In this document: piece by piece, positions 39,429 through 48,483 of the stretch
Layout: each line of letters begins with the position of its first letter
How positions within the stretch are numbered: position 1 is the first letter of the stretch
Origin: Mycolicibacterium lacusdiani
GTDB lineage: Bacteria; Actinomycetota; Actinomycetes; Mycobacteriales; Mycobacteriaceae
Length of the DNA stretch: 64,000 nt
NCBI RefSeq assembly: GCF_021916785.1
Contig: NZ_JAKCFC010000009.1
Location: 1 to 64,000 of the forward strand
Reading direction: 5' to 3'
The notes under the pieces: model-generated
The model's database searches: none
What the model was told of the DNA's origin: nothing
The model's input: only the letters and a program-made list of their open reading frames with translations
Program-made: the position numbers and the translations under genes

Positions 39429-41242
39429 GTCGTTGCACCCGTCTGCAATTCGGTGACAACCTTCCCGTGCCCGGCCAGTGCGACATCGGGGTCGAACGAG
39501 GCGAGCAGGGCGTGTTCCTGGGTGCGCAACCTCCGCCGATAGATCTCGGGGAACGCCTCCAGCGTGCTCAGAATCGGATTGGGTGCGGTGACCCCAAGCC
39601 CGCATCGACTGGTCGCCTGTAGCAGCGCACCCAACCGGGCCATGTCGTCGAGGTCCCACTGCACCCCGTTGCCTGCCAGGACGAGTTCGACCTTGGCGTG
39701 CAGATCGACCGTGCCGGCTCGGCATGGCACACAGATGCCGCACGACTCGTCGGCGAAGAACCGGGTGTAGTCCCTCACGCAGTCGAGCAGGTCACGGGTG
39801 GTGTCGAAGACGGTGACGGCGCCATTGCACGCGACGTCCTCGTAGGCGATCCGGCGCGCACCGTCGGACTGCACCGACAGACACTCCCCCGATGGGCCGC
39901 TGATCTGGACGGCGTGGGCGTCGTGGGCACCGGCCATGGACAGTACTTCGCCGACTGTGATGCCCCATTCGATCTCATAGACGCCGGGCCGGCTGCAATC
40001 CCCGGCGACACTCACCAGGCGGGTGCCCGCCGATGCGGGCGTCCCCATGCGCCTGAACCATTGCGCGCCTTCTTCCATGACACGGGCTGCGGCAACGAAG
40101 GTTTCGACGTTGTTGACGCAGGTGGGATGGCCCAGGTAGCCCTGCTGGACTGGGTACGGGGGCTTGAGCCGGGGCGTGCCCCGCTTGCCCTCGCAGGACT
40201 CGATCAGAGCGGACTCTTCACCGCAGACGTAGGCTCCTGCCCCCATCTGGATGCGGATGTCGAAGTCGAAGCCGCGCTCCCCACCGATGCCGTGTCCGAG
40301 CAGCCCGTCAGCACGGAGTTCCTGAAGCTGGCTCTCCAGATAGCGCTTCAGGTAGACGTATTCGGCTCGCAGATAGAGGATTCCGTGCTCACTGCCGATC
40401 GCGTGGGCGGCGATGACCATGCCAAGGAAGACGTCCTTGGGCGAGCGGGTCAACAGTGCGCGATCCTTGAACGTGCCGGGCTCACCCTCGTCGGCGTTGC
40501 AGATGACGTACTTCTCGTTCCCCGGGGCGGCGCGGCACAGCTGCCACTTCGATCCGGTGGAAAAGCCTGCGCCGCCGTATCCACGCAGACCGGACGCTGT
40601 GATCGTGCCGATGATCTCCTCGGGCGTCATCCCGAGGCACCGTTTGAGCAACGCCGCGTGATCCGCCTGCCCGTGGAAGAACACGGGTCCCCGGCTGAGG
40701 ACGTTGGACTCCACCAGGTGGTCGACGTAGGCGACGCCATCCTCGGCTAGCCCAGCCGGATTGGCGATGTCCGCGGCGGGTCTTCCCGCCCTGAGCTGGG
40801 CGACGACGTCTGCGACGACGCCGGGCGTCAGGCGGGTGAACACCACGCCGTCGACGAGCATCGCCGGTTCTTGATCGCTGAGCCCGATGCACGGCGTTTC
40901 GAACAGGCCGAACATCGCAGCGCCTCCGGTGTCCCCGAAGCGAACGCATGTCTCCCGCTCGAGCGCGTCGAATACCGCCTGGTAGCCGTTCATCTTGGCG
41001 ATCACCGTGTTACTCAGATAGATCCGGTGCTTCCCCGATGGCACGGTGTGGAAGAAGTGATAGAACGACGCCGTCTCCAGGATGTCCAGTGGAGTCGTGT
41101 TCAGCCCGGCCGCCAATTGCGGCAGATGCTCAGCGGGAATGTGGCCGTACAGATGCTGGACGTCCCAGAGAATGTCGATCAACCGTGTTCCGTCGTAGCG
41201 GTGGCGCCGGAGCACGGCGTCGATCGAGGCGTGGGGAGTCAT
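39425..41242 (-). CDS. hoxF: diaphorase large subunit (NuoE-NuoF fusion), NAD(H)-binding
   Basis: A 605-residue fusion of a NuoE-like domain (about 1-140) and a NuoF-like domain (about 165-590). The NuoF part has the FMN site GGAGFSTGSKW, the NADH site GAGAYVCGEESAL and the [4Fe-4S] motif CGICVPCRAGT with a later cysteine in RCGLG. It exchanges hydride with NAD. In the NuoE part the usual C-x4-C is Ser77/Ala82 and the second pair is Cys118/Ser122, so three of the four expected [2Fe-2S] ligands are missing. The ATG directly abuts the WS/DGAT stop. Confidence 0.92.
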   Translation of the reverse strand: MTPHASIDAVLRRHRYDGTRLIDILWDVQHLYGHIPAEHLPQLAAGLNTTPLDILETASFYHFFHTVPSGKHRIYLSNTVIAKMNGYQAVFDALERETCVRFGDTGGAAMFGLFETPCIGLSDQEPAMLVDGVVFTRLTPGVVADVVAQLRAGRPAADIANPAGLAEDGVAYVDHLVESNVLSRGPVFFHGQADHAALLKRCLGMTPEEIIGTITASGLRGYGGAGFSTGSKWQLCRAAPGNEKYVICNADEGEPGTFKDRALLTRSPKDVFLGMVIAAHAIGSEHGILYLRAEYVYLKRYLESQLQELRADGLLGHGIGGERGFDFDIRIQMGAGAYVCGEESALIESCEGKRGTPRLKPPYPVQQGYLGHPTCVNNVETFVAAARVMEEGAQWFRRMGTPASAGTRLVSVAGDCSRPGVYEIEWGITVGEVLSMAGAHDAHAVQISGPSGECLSVQSDGARRIAYEDVACNGAVTVFDTTRDLLDCVRDYTRFFADESCGICVPCRAGTVDLHAKVELVLAGNGVQWDLDDMARLGALLQATSRCGLGVTAPNPILSTLEAFPEIYRRRLRTQEHALLASFDPDVALAGHGKVVTELQTGATT

Positions 41243-42607
41243 TCAGTCGGCCAATGCGAGGACGTCGTCGAAGCCTGCAGTGATGCAGTCGAGGAATACG
41301 TCGAAGTCCGGGATTGCCCCTGTGTCGGCGTTGATGCCGATACTGCAGGTGTCGACATAAGACAGCAAGGTGATGTTGAATGCCGCCCCGATCGTCGGCG
41401 AGAACGCGTGCTGGCTCCGTACCGCCGCACCGGCGAGGAACACTGGTGTTGGGATGCCGGGCACGTCGCTGGCCACGAAGTCGACATTGCGTAGGACCGA
41501 ACTGACGTACCAGCGCGGCGCCAGATTGAGAGCGCCGGCGATGAGCTGTGTGTGTGCCAGTGACTCTTCATGGCGGACCTCGTCGGTTAGCTCGTGGATC
41601 ATGCGAATCCGTTGCGCGGCGTCGTCGACGGCGGCAGGCACGGCGAACCGCATGAGGGTCGCCCGGTTTCCCCCGAGGGGATCGGCCGCAGTTCGGATGC
41701 TGATCGGCATCGTCACGGTGAGGTCGCCCACCTCGACGCCGTGTGCGTGGTGGTAGCGACGCAGACCTCCCGCGACCGCGGCGAGGAATGCATCGTTCAA
41801 CGTTCCCCCGGCAACGACGCCGGCCCGATGCAACGCCTCCATGGGGACGTCGTGCATCGCGAGTCGGCGACCTCGACTGCGGCCGACCATGATCGGCGAA
41901 CCCGGCCGGGTGATCGGACGGGTGGTGCGGTAGACCGACGCAGCCGTGGAGTAGGCATCCTTCGTGGTCGCGAAGGGTTGACGAATTGCGCTTGCCGCAG
42001 TGGCCTGCGCCGCCTTCCACACTCCCCAACCCGCACCGGCCACGAGGCCGAACTCGTAACGAAGACCGTCTCGCAACCTGCCAAGAGAACTCGGCGCGGC
42101 TGCTGTCGGCGCTGCGGAGATCGCGCACTTCTCGAACGGCGCGGCACGGTCGTACAAGATCTTTCCGAGTTCAACGGCGCCGACCCCGTCGGTGATGGCG
42201 TGGTGCAACTTGCACAACAGTGCCGCGCCGCCATCGGACAGGCCGTCGACCATCGTCACCTCCCACAGCGGTCGGGAGCGGTCGAAGTCCGCCATCGCCG
42301 CGATACGGGCCATTTCGAGGACGGTGTCGACTGTGCCGGGTGCGGGGGCGGTGACTCTCCGCAAGTGATACGAGAGGTCGAAGTCTGGATCCACTTCCCA
42401 GCTGGGTGGCATGGTGGGCAGCGGCGACGACACCACGCGCTGCCGGAAGGTGCGCACGCGTCGGGAGAGTTGGTCGAAGCGGTTGACGACCTCGCACCAG
42501 TCCGGGGTCCGGTCGAGCAGCACCAACGTGACGATGGTCGACCGGAGTCGAGGGTCGCCTTCGATCGACCACACGAATGCGTCACTGTTCTGCAGGAATT
42601 CAGCCAT
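41243..42607 (-). CDS. wax ester synthase/diacylglycerol acyltransferase (WS/DGAT)
   Basis: A 454-residue acyltransferase of the WS/DGAT family with active-site HHAITDG. Blocks such as NSDAFVWSIEGDPRLRS, RPLWEVTMVDGL and SDVPGIPTPVFLAG are typical, though the N-terminus differs from the paralog at 21134-22531. It forms storage lipid from acyl-CoA. It lies between prpE (2-base gap) and hoxF (no gap), so it is in the same transcript as the hydrogenase genes. Confidence 0.9.
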   Translation of the reverse strand: MAEFLQNSDAFVWSIEGDPRLRSTIVTLVLLDRTPDWCEVVNRFDQLSRRVRTFRQRVVSSPLPTMPPSWEVDPDFDLSYHLRRVTAPAPGTVDTVLEMARIAAMADFDRSRPLWEVTMVDGLSDGGAALLCKLHHAITDGVGAVELGKILYDRAAPFEKCAISAAPTAAAPSSLGRLRDGLRYEFGLVAGAGWGVWKAAQATAASAIRQPFATTKDAYSTAASVYRTTRPITRPGSPIMVGRSRGRRLAMHDVPMEALHRAGVVAGGTLNDAFLAAVAGGLRRYHHAHGVEVGDLTVTMPISIRTAADPLGGNRATLMRFAVPAAVDDAAQRIRMIHELTDEVRHEESLAHTQLIAGALNLAPRWYVSSVLRNVDFVASDVPGIPTPVFLAGAAVRSQHAFSPTIGAAFNITLLSYVDTCSIGINADTGAIPDFDVFLDCITAGFDDVLALAD

Positions 42608-42609
42608 GT

Positions 42610-44532
42610 CTAGTCCGGGCGCAAGATCGGTCGCAATGCATGGAGTACGCCGGGATCTTCGATCGTCGAAGGCATCGGTTCGTCCTTGCCATGGGCTATG
42701 CCGCGCATCGTCTTGCGCAGGATCTTTCCCGAACGCGTCTTCGGCAGCGCCGCTACGACATCCACCAGCTTGAAGCAGGCCACCGCTCCGATCTCGTCAC
42801 GCACGGACTTGATCAGGGCGTCGGCCAGACCCTCGGGTGATGCGCCCGCCTTCAGCACGACGAATCCGCGCGGGACCTGACCCTTTATCTCGTCGGCGAC
42901 GCCGATGACCGCACACTCGGCCACGGCTGGGTGTGCGGCGATGACCGATTCGATCGCGCCAGTGGAGAGTCGGTGTCCCGCAACGTTGATCACGTCGTCC
43001 ACCCGACCCATCACGAAGAGGTACCCCTCATCGTCCAGATAGCCGCCGTCGCCCGTCAGGTAGTAGCCCGGATGCTCGCAGAGGTAGGACGCCTGGTAGC
43101 GAGCATCGTCGTTCCACAAGGTCGGCAGCGTGCCCGGTGGCAGCGGCAACTTCAGGCAGACCACGCCCTCCTCTCCGGGTTCACAGCGGTCACCGTCAGG
43201 GTGCAGGATGCGGACGTCATATCCCGGCATCGGCACCGTGGGCGACCCCGCCTTGAACGGCAGCGCCTCGACGCCCATCGGGTTGGCGGCGATCGGCCAT
43301 CCGGTCTCGGTCTGCCACCAGTGATCGACCACTGGAACGCCGAGCTGGTGCGATGCCCAGTGGTAGGTATCGGGGTCCAGACGCTCTCCGGCCAAGAAGA
43401 GATACTTCAGCGCGGACAAGTCGTGCCGACGGATGTGGGTACCGTCGGGATCCTCCTTCCGAATTGCCCGGATCGCCGTCGGTGCCGTGAAGAGGACCTT
43501 CACCCGGTGCTCGGCGGCCACTCGCCAGAATGCGCCAGGATCCGGGGTGCCGACCGGTTTGCCCTCGTAGAGCACCGTCGTCGCGCCGAGCAGAAGCGGA
43601 CCGTAGACGATGTACGAATGCCCGACGACCCAACCCACGTCGGACGCTGCCCAGAACACCTCGCCAGGACGCACGTCGTAGACGTGCCGCATGCTCCACA
43701 TCAGGGCGACCGCGTGGCCACCGTTGTCGCGGACCACGCCCTTGGGCGCGCCAGTCGTCCCCGAGGTATAGAGCACGTAGAGCGGATCGGTGGCTGCAAC
43801 CGCTACCGGTTCGGCGGGCTCCGCGGTCGCCATCAGTTCGTGCCAGTCATGGTCGCGATTCTCGATCATGCTGCAGCGCAACTGATCCCGCGCAACGATC
43901 ACGCAGGCCCCGACTCGATGTTCGGCGGCGTCGAGCGCAGCGTCGAGCATGGGCTTGTACTCCACGGTGCGCGACGACTCGATGCCGCACGACGCCGACA
44001 CGACGACCACGGGCGTGGCATCGTCGATGCGGGAAGCCAGCTCGTGCGGCGCGAACCCACCGAACACCACGCTGTGCACCGCACCTATCCGCGCGCAGGC
44101 GAGCATCGCGATGACGGCCTCGGGAATCATGGGCATGTACACCACGACGCGGTCGCCCTTGGCTACGCCCAGCCGACGTAGCACTCCCGCGAACCGCGCG
44201 GTCTCGTCCAGCAGCTCGGCATAGGTGTAGGTGCGCTGCGAACCGGTCACCGGCGAGTCGTAGATGAGCGCGGGTTGATCGGCGCGGCCTGCCGCAACGT
44301 GGCGGTCCAACGCGTTGACGCACGTGTTGAGCTGGGCGTCGGGAAACCAGCGGTAGTACGGCGGGTTCGAGTCATCGAGAACCGTGCGAGGCTCTCGGAT
44401 CCAGCTGACGTCGCGGGCCGCCTCGGCCCAGAACGCCTGCGGGTCGGTGAGGCTCCACTCGAACAGTTCGGCGTACCGGGCAGCCCCGCCCGACACAGGA
44501 GGACGTTCCGACGCTTGCGCGCTGTAGGGCAT
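42610..44532 (-). CDS. prpE: propionyl-CoA/acetyl-CoA synthetase-type ligase
   Basis: A 640-residue AMP-forming acyl-CoA synthetase. Motifs are YTSGTTGAPKGVVRDNGGH, the WWQTETGWPI block, YLTGDGGYLDDEG and the catalytic-lysine end LPKTRSGKILRKTMR. The VVRDNGGH variant and overall length favour PrpE-like propionyl-CoA synthetases; acetate may also be used. ATG 44532 is chosen because AAGGA precedes it. It opens the operon prpE-WS/DGAT-hoxFUYHW and is divergent from the ketosynthase-like genes. It could supply acyl-CoA to the acyltransferase or act on acids formed under low oxygen. Confidence 0.88.
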   Translation of the reverse strand: MPYSAQASERPPVSGGAARYAELFEWSLTDPQAFWAEAARDVSWIREPRTVLDDSNPPYYRWFPDAQLNTCVNALDRHVAAGRADQPALIYDSPVTGSQRTYTYAELLDETARFAGVLRRLGVAKGDRVVVYMPMIPEAVIAMLACARIGAVHSVVFGGFAPHELASRIDDATPVVVVSASCGIESSRTVEYKPMLDAALDAAEHRVGACVIVARDQLRCSMIENRDHDWHELMATAEPAEPVAVAATDPLYVLYTSGTTGAPKGVVRDNGGHAVALMWSMRHVYDVRPGEVFWAASDVGWVVGHSYIVYGPLLLGATTVLYEGKPVGTPDPGAFWRVAAEHRVKVLFTAPTAIRAIRKEDPDGTHIRRHDLSALKYLFLAGERLDPDTYHWASHQLGVPVVDHWWQTETGWPIAANPMGVEALPFKAGSPTVPMPGYDVRILHPDGDRCEPGEEGVVCLKLPLPPGTLPTLWNDDARYQASYLCEHPGYYLTGDGGYLDDEGYLFVMGRVDDVINVAGHRLSTGAIESVIAAHPAVAECAVIGVADEIKGQVPRGFVVLKAGASPEGLADALIKSVRDEIGAVACFKLVDVVAALPKTRSGKILRKTMRGIAHGKDEPMPSTIEDPGVLHALRPILRPD

Positions 44533-44738
44533 TTGGATCCTTGTCGAACGAGCAGCGGCCACGGCGATCGAGGCCTCTTCCCGACGGTAGCCAGACGGAT
44601 GTCGGACCGAAGGTGTCATTGGGCCCAGCCCGTGCGCCAAAGGTCCCGGGTGCTCCGCCGGCCGGGGTGTAGGGCCGAAATGCTCTGGTGAGATCTCCCG
44701 TCACGACACAGCCTGAAGAAGGCCGAAGGAGGACACCG

Positions 44739-45836
44739 ATGCGCGATCACTGGTTGGTGATGGAGGGCGACGGTCCACCGGCGCCCTTCGGAACGAGGCT
44801 GGCCGCCGCCGGGCGGCATCTGCCCGCCACACGCTTGAGCACTGACGAGTTGATGGCGACCACACGGCATGACACGCACATCGACTTGGAACGGCTCACC
44901 GGAATCCACGAACGCCGCGTGTCGGTCGGCGAGGAAGACTCCTACACCCTCGCCACTTCGGCGGCAGTGGACTGCCTCGAGAGGGCCCAGCAGAACGGCG
45001 CGACGCTCGACGTCGTGATCAGCTGCAGCATCACGAAGTTCCGCGACGGCCTGACGCAATGGGTGGAGCCGACCACGAGCAGCGCCGTTGCACGTGCGAT
45101 CGGGGCGGAGAACGCCATGACGTTCGACCTGTCGAACGCCTGCGCCGGCATGCTCACCGGAGTGACGGTGCTCAACGATTGGATTCGCCAGGGCGTCGTC
45201 GAAAGAGGCCTGGTGGTCAGCGGCGAATACATCTCGCAACTCGGCCAGAATGCGGCTCGGCACATCCGCACCATTCTGAGCAAGGAACTTGCGTGCCTGA
45301 CCCTTGGCGACGCGGGCGCCGCACTCCTACTGGAACGGGCGCCGTCCGGTTCCATGGGTATCAGCCTCGCGGGCTTCACCACCGTCGCCGACCACAGCCG
45401 ACTCTGTCTGGCGTACCCGAAGGGTGACGACCCGGGGGCCCGGATGTTCACCGACTCGCGGGGGATCCAGCGCGCAGCGATCGCCGACACGCCGTATCTC
45501 TTGCACGAGATCCTCGACACCGCAGGGATTTCGATGCGCGACGTCGACCACGTGATCACCCACCAGACGTCTGCCCGAGCGATACGCAAGGGCATGACCG
45601 CACTCGCCGACTCATTCGGCGAGGGCCCGCGCAACGACGCCGTGATCACCGTCGACCGCTACGGCAACACCGCCTCGACGACCCACACGGTCGCACTCGT
45701 CGAAGAACTCGAGGCCGGCCGGATCCGTGCCGGAGAGACCATCGCGCTGATCGCGCTGGCGTCGGGCTTGGAAATCGGCGTCGTCCTCCTCACCGTCGAC
45801 GAGGAGTTGGTGAACCGCTATGGGCACGGTCGTTGA
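44739..45836 (+). CDS. 3-oxoacyl-ACP synthase III-like ketosynthase
   Basis: A 365-residue thiolase-fold enzyme of the KAS III type. The catalytic triad is intact: Cys135 in SNACAGML, His275 in ITHQTSARA and Asn310 in YGNTASTT. AAGGAGG at 44726-44732 sets the start. KAS III-like enzymes condense an acyl-CoA with a malonyl carrier or another acyl-CoA; the substrate is not known. It overlaps the following, related gene by 17 bases, which suggests a heterodimer. Confidence 0.85.
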   Translation: MRDHWLVMEGDGPPAPFGTRLAAAGRHLPATRLSTDELMATTRHDTHIDLERLTGIHERRVSVGEEDSYTLATSAAVDCLERAQQNGATLDVVISCSITKFRDGLTQWVEPTTSSAVARAIGAENAMTFDLSNACAGMLTGVTVLNDWIRQGVVERGLVVSGEYISQLGQNAARHIRTILSKELACLTLGDAGAALLLERAPSGSMGISLAGFTTVADHSRLCLAYPKGDDPGARMFTDSRGIQRAAIADTPYLLHEILDTAGISMRDVDHVITHQTSARAIRKGMTALADSFGEGPRNDAVITVDRYGNTASTTHTVALVEELEAGRIRAGETIALIALASGLEIGVVLLTVDEELVNRYGHGR

Positions 45837-46704
45837 CCGCATCGAGGTCACCACCGGGCGGTGGCGCAACCGACACAGCGCCCTGCACCTCGCCGTCGAC
45901 GCTGCGAAGACCTGTTTGCACGGGGCCGGACGAGACCCCCATGCCGTCGACCTCCTCATCAATGCAGGCATCTACCGTGACCGCAACCTGGCAGAACCCG
46001 CGCTTGCCGCGCTCATTCAGCAGGACGTCGGTGCCAATCCCGAGGCTCCGCACCGGAACGGACATGGCACCTTCTCCTTCGACGTCGCCAACGGAGCGTG
46101 CGGAGTTCTCACGGCCTTGCAGATCGTCGACGGCTTTCTGCGATCTCATACCATCGGATGCGCCCTGGTGGTTGCGAGCGACGCGAACCCCGGACGTGGA
46201 CTCAGCGAGCACTTCCCGTTCTCCCCGGTCGGTGCGGCACTATCGTGCGAGTGGGTCGACGGTGATTGCGGGCTCGGCCGCGTGCACTGGTTCAACGTGC
46301 CCGACGACGGCGAAACCTTCCGCGCCACCGTGGGATTCGAGGACTCGCGCAACCTGCTGCGCTTCCACTGGTCCGACGCGATGGACGAGCAGTTCGCCAG
46401 GGCGGGCGCTGAGGTCGCGCGTCGATGCCTGCGCGCATCGTCACTCCAGGTCGCCGACGTCGACGTCATAGTGGCGGCGCCTGCCCGCCGCGGCTACCAC
46501 ACCGCGCTGGCCGAACACCTCGGCGTACCGGTGGCCCGAATAGTCGTCGCAGACGACGAGGGGATGCACACGGCAGCCTTGGCTGCCGCGCTCCGCGACG
46601 TGACCCAGCGAACACCCGACGGCGGGCGCGTTCTGCTGATCGCCGCGGGGGCTGGCGTCACCGCAGGCGCCGCTCTGTACACCATGCCTCCGGCCGGGTC
46701 TTGA
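45820..46704 (+). CDS. KAS III-like partner protein, triad degenerate
   Basis: A 294-residue protein with the same thiolase-type fold as the gene before it. The cysteine is kept (Cys94 in NGACGVL). By alignment of the motif blocks, the His position reads VAAPARRGY and the Asn position DDEGMHTAA, so His and Asn are lost. It is about 70 residues shorter than its neighbour. Pairing resembles ketosynthase/chain-length-factor couples, but this is inference. The 17-base overlap supports coupled translation. Confidence 0.75.
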   Translation: MGTVVDRIEVTTGRWRNRHSALHLAVDAAKTCLHGAGRDPHAVDLLINAGIYRDRNLAEPALAALIQQDVGANPEAPHRNGHGTFSFDVANGACGVLTALQIVDGFLRSHTIGCALVVASDANPGRGLSEHFPFSPVGAALSCEWVDGDCGLGRVHWFNVPDDGETFRATVGFEDSRNLLRFHWSDAMDEQFARAGAEVARRCLRASSLQVADVDVIVAAPARRGYHTALAEHLGVPVARIVVADDEGMHTAALAAALRDVTQRTPDGGRVLLIAAGAGVTAGAALYTMPPAGS

Positions 46705-46732
46705 GACGACCCCCAAGCAAAGGACGAACACG

Positions 46733-47578
46733 ATGTCGAACACCAGCACACGCCCGGGGATCGTCGTCGGCGTCGATGGTTCACCGGGCTCGGTGGTCGC
46801 CCTGCGATGGGCTGCCCGCAACGCCGAGATGAGGAATCTTCCGTTGACCCTGGTGCACGTCTGTCACGGGCACCGCGAGCACGGACAACGAATACTGAGC
46901 GAGGCGCGCCAGGTCGTCGCCGATGCCTGCCCAGGCGGATCGGTACGCGTTCATCGTGAAATGCCAATCGCGCATGCCGTTTCCGCCCTCGTCGACCAGT
47001 CGAAGAACGCGACGCTCGTCGTGGTGGGGTGCCTCGGCACCGGCACGTTGCGGGGGCGGCGACTGGGCTCCGTGAGTTCGGGCCTGACTCATTACGCTCA
47101 CTGCCCAGTCGCCGTGATTCACGACGGCATCGGATTGGACCTCGACTCCACCGCACCGGTGGTCGTCGGAATCGACGACTCGTCGGCTTCGCAATCCGCT
47201 GCCGCGATCGCGTTCGACGAAGCCTCCCACCGCAAGGTCGAGTTGGTGGCCTTGCGTGCCTGGAAAGACGTCAGCCCATTCGACTCGGCCGTGAGCTTCT
47301 CAGGGAAGGGGTGGCGCGCGCTGCACGCCAAGGAGGAGGAGTCGATGGCCCTGCAATTGGCCCCCTGGATCGACCGCTATCCGGATGTGCCGGTGAGGCG
47401 CGTGATAGTGCGCGACAACGACGCCGCCCGTCGACTCATCGACCAATCGCGTTCCGCTCAACTCATCGTCGTCGGAAGTCACGGTAGCGGCGGCTTCGCC
47501 GGGATGTTGCTGGGTTCGGTCAGCGCGGCCGTCGTGCTGCTCTCGCGGGTGCCGGTCATCGTGGCGCGACAACGCTAG
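46733..47578 (+). CDS. tandem universal stress protein
   Basis: A 281-residue protein with two USP domains (about 8-140 and 150-280). The second domain shows the ATP-binding pattern VVGSHGSGGFAGMLLGSVS and the first a close version, VVGCLGTGTLRGRRLGSVSS. Tandem USPs are prominent in the mycobacterial dormancy regulon, such as Rv2005c beside otsB1. It lies 28 bases after the ketosynthase-like pair and is probably co-transcribed. Confidence 0.92.
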   Translation: MSNTSTRPGIVVGVDGSPGSVVALRWAARNAEMRNLPLTLVHVCHGHREHGQRILSEARQVVADACPGGSVRVHREMPIAHAVSALVDQSKNATLVVVGCLGTGTLRGRRLGSVSSGLTHYAHCPVAVIHDGIGLDLDSTAPVVVGIDDSSASQSAAAIAFDEASHRKVELVALRAWKDVSPFDSAVSFSGKGWRALHAKEEESMALQLAPWIDRYPDVPVRRVIVRDNDAARRLIDQSRSAQLIVVGSHGSGGFAGMLLGSVSAAVVLLSRVPVIVARQR

Positions 47579-47617
47579 GGGGCTCAAGGTGACGATTTCA
47601 GCCATCACCCGCGCTTT

Positions 47618-47641
47618 GAACCCGCTGTGAGCTGCGGGTTC
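47618..47641. terminator. hairpin between universal stress gene and tRNA-Val
   Basis: GAACCCGC and GCGGGTTC form a perfect 8-bp stem with an 8-base loop. It sits 40 bases after the stress-protein stop and directly beyond the 3' end of the convergent tRNA gene. It can serve as a terminator for either direction; there is no T-run, as is common in mycobacteria. Confidence 0.55.
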
Positions 47642-47642
47642 G

Positions 47643-47717
47643 TGGTGGTCCCGACTGGGATCGAACCAGTGACCTTCCGCGTGTGAGGCGGACGCTCTCC
47701 CCCTGAGCTACGAGACC
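47643..47717 (-). tRNA. tRNA-Val (CAC)
   Basis: Read on the minus strand, the acceptor arms GGTCTCG and CGGGACC pair with one G-U. The anticodon stem-loop is CCGC-CTCACAC-GCGG with anticodon CAC, and the T-arm has GGTTCGATC. The discriminator A and CCA appear encoded (47643-47646). Confidence 0.93.
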
Positions 47718-47881
47718 GGGGACGCCATCGACCGTGATCGAATGGACGAGAAAGATTAACACGGCGGCCCCTCGGCGCGGGAATCTGGATCCGCGACGGG
47801 GACGACGCCCCCGCGCGGTGGGCCGCTGGCCCAGGTCCGGGGTTGCGGTCCCACCGCGCCGCGGTCACCGGCGGGTGAACG

Positions 47882-48343
47882 TCACCGCACCCGGCTGACC
47901 GACTCGGTGTCGTCGTCGCCGTCGTCACTGGGCAGGTGGACGTCGTGGACCGTGACGTTTACTTCCGTCACCTCCAATCCCGTCATGCGCTGAATCGCCG
48001 CGATCACGTTGCGGCGCAGGCCTGCAGCGAGGTCGGCGATGGACACGCCGTACTCGGCCACCACGTCGATGTCGACCGCGGCCTGCTTCTCCCCCACCTC
48101 GACGGAGACGCCCTGGGACAGGTTGGTGCCCGTACCCGGAATGCGTTCGCGCAGTGCACCGACGACGCGCGACGCGCCGCCGCCGAGGTCGTAGACGCCG
48201 CTCGCCTCGCGCGCGGCGATGCCTGCGACCTTCGAGACCACCGTGTCGGCGATCGTGGTCTTGCCCTGTGAGCTGACGAGTGTTGAATCGGCCGCTGCGG
48301 CAACGCTCTTGCCGGGTGCTGCGGTGGTGGTTTGGGTAGTCAT
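47882..48343 (-). CDS. Asp23/Gls24 family envelope stress response protein
   Basis: A 153-residue protein with the Asp23 core: TTIADTVVSKVAGIAAREASGV, GVSVEVGEKQAAVDIDVVAEYG and GLEVTEVNVTVHDVHLP. The N-terminal ~30 residues are low-complexity (TTQTTTAAP). The start MTTQ is chosen with AAGGAG about 8 bases upstream. Such proteins respond to envelope or osmotic stress; the exact role is not known. It lies downstream of two CsbD-type genes on the same strand. Confidence 0.87.
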   Translation of the reverse strand: MTTQTTTAAPGKSVAAAADSTLVSSQGKTTIADTVVSKVAGIAAREASGVYDLGGGASRVVGALRERIPGTGTNLSQGVSVEVGEKQAAVDIDVVAEYGVSIADLAAGLRRNVIAAIQRMTGLEVTEVNVTVHDVHLPSDDGDDDTESVSRVR

Positions 48344-48436
48344 CGTTCTTCGATCTCCTTCGGTGTCGAGTGGCACGTTCCCGAATGGGACCTGCCGAAG
48401 TGGTTGCGGCGCAGCGATCTCGTGACGCCGGTGGTG

Positions 48437-48473
48437 CGAACCGTGCCGCTTCGCGCGGAGGCGGCACGGTTCG
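48437..48473. terminator. strong hairpin downstream of csbD-like gene
   Basis: CGAACCGTGCCGC (48437-48449) pairs perfectly with GCGGCACGGTTCG (48461-48473), a 13-bp stem with an 11-base loop. It begins 11 bases after the stop of the CsbD gene and separates it from the Asp23 gene. Confidence 0.75.
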
Positions 48474-48483
48474 CGGTGGACGC

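Noticed and set aside
36613..41242. Assignment of the hydrogenase to group 3b (Hyh)
   Set aside because: A NuoE-NuoF fusion and a NuoG-like subunit with CGICVPC and NADH/FMN motifs are present, which is the HoxFUYH (group 3d) arrangement.
44634..44647. GCGCCAAAGGTCCC as a DosR site between prpE and the ketosynthase gene
   Set aside because: It matches 10 of 14 core positions, but the left half-site is poor (GCGCC for GGGAC), so it is not called.
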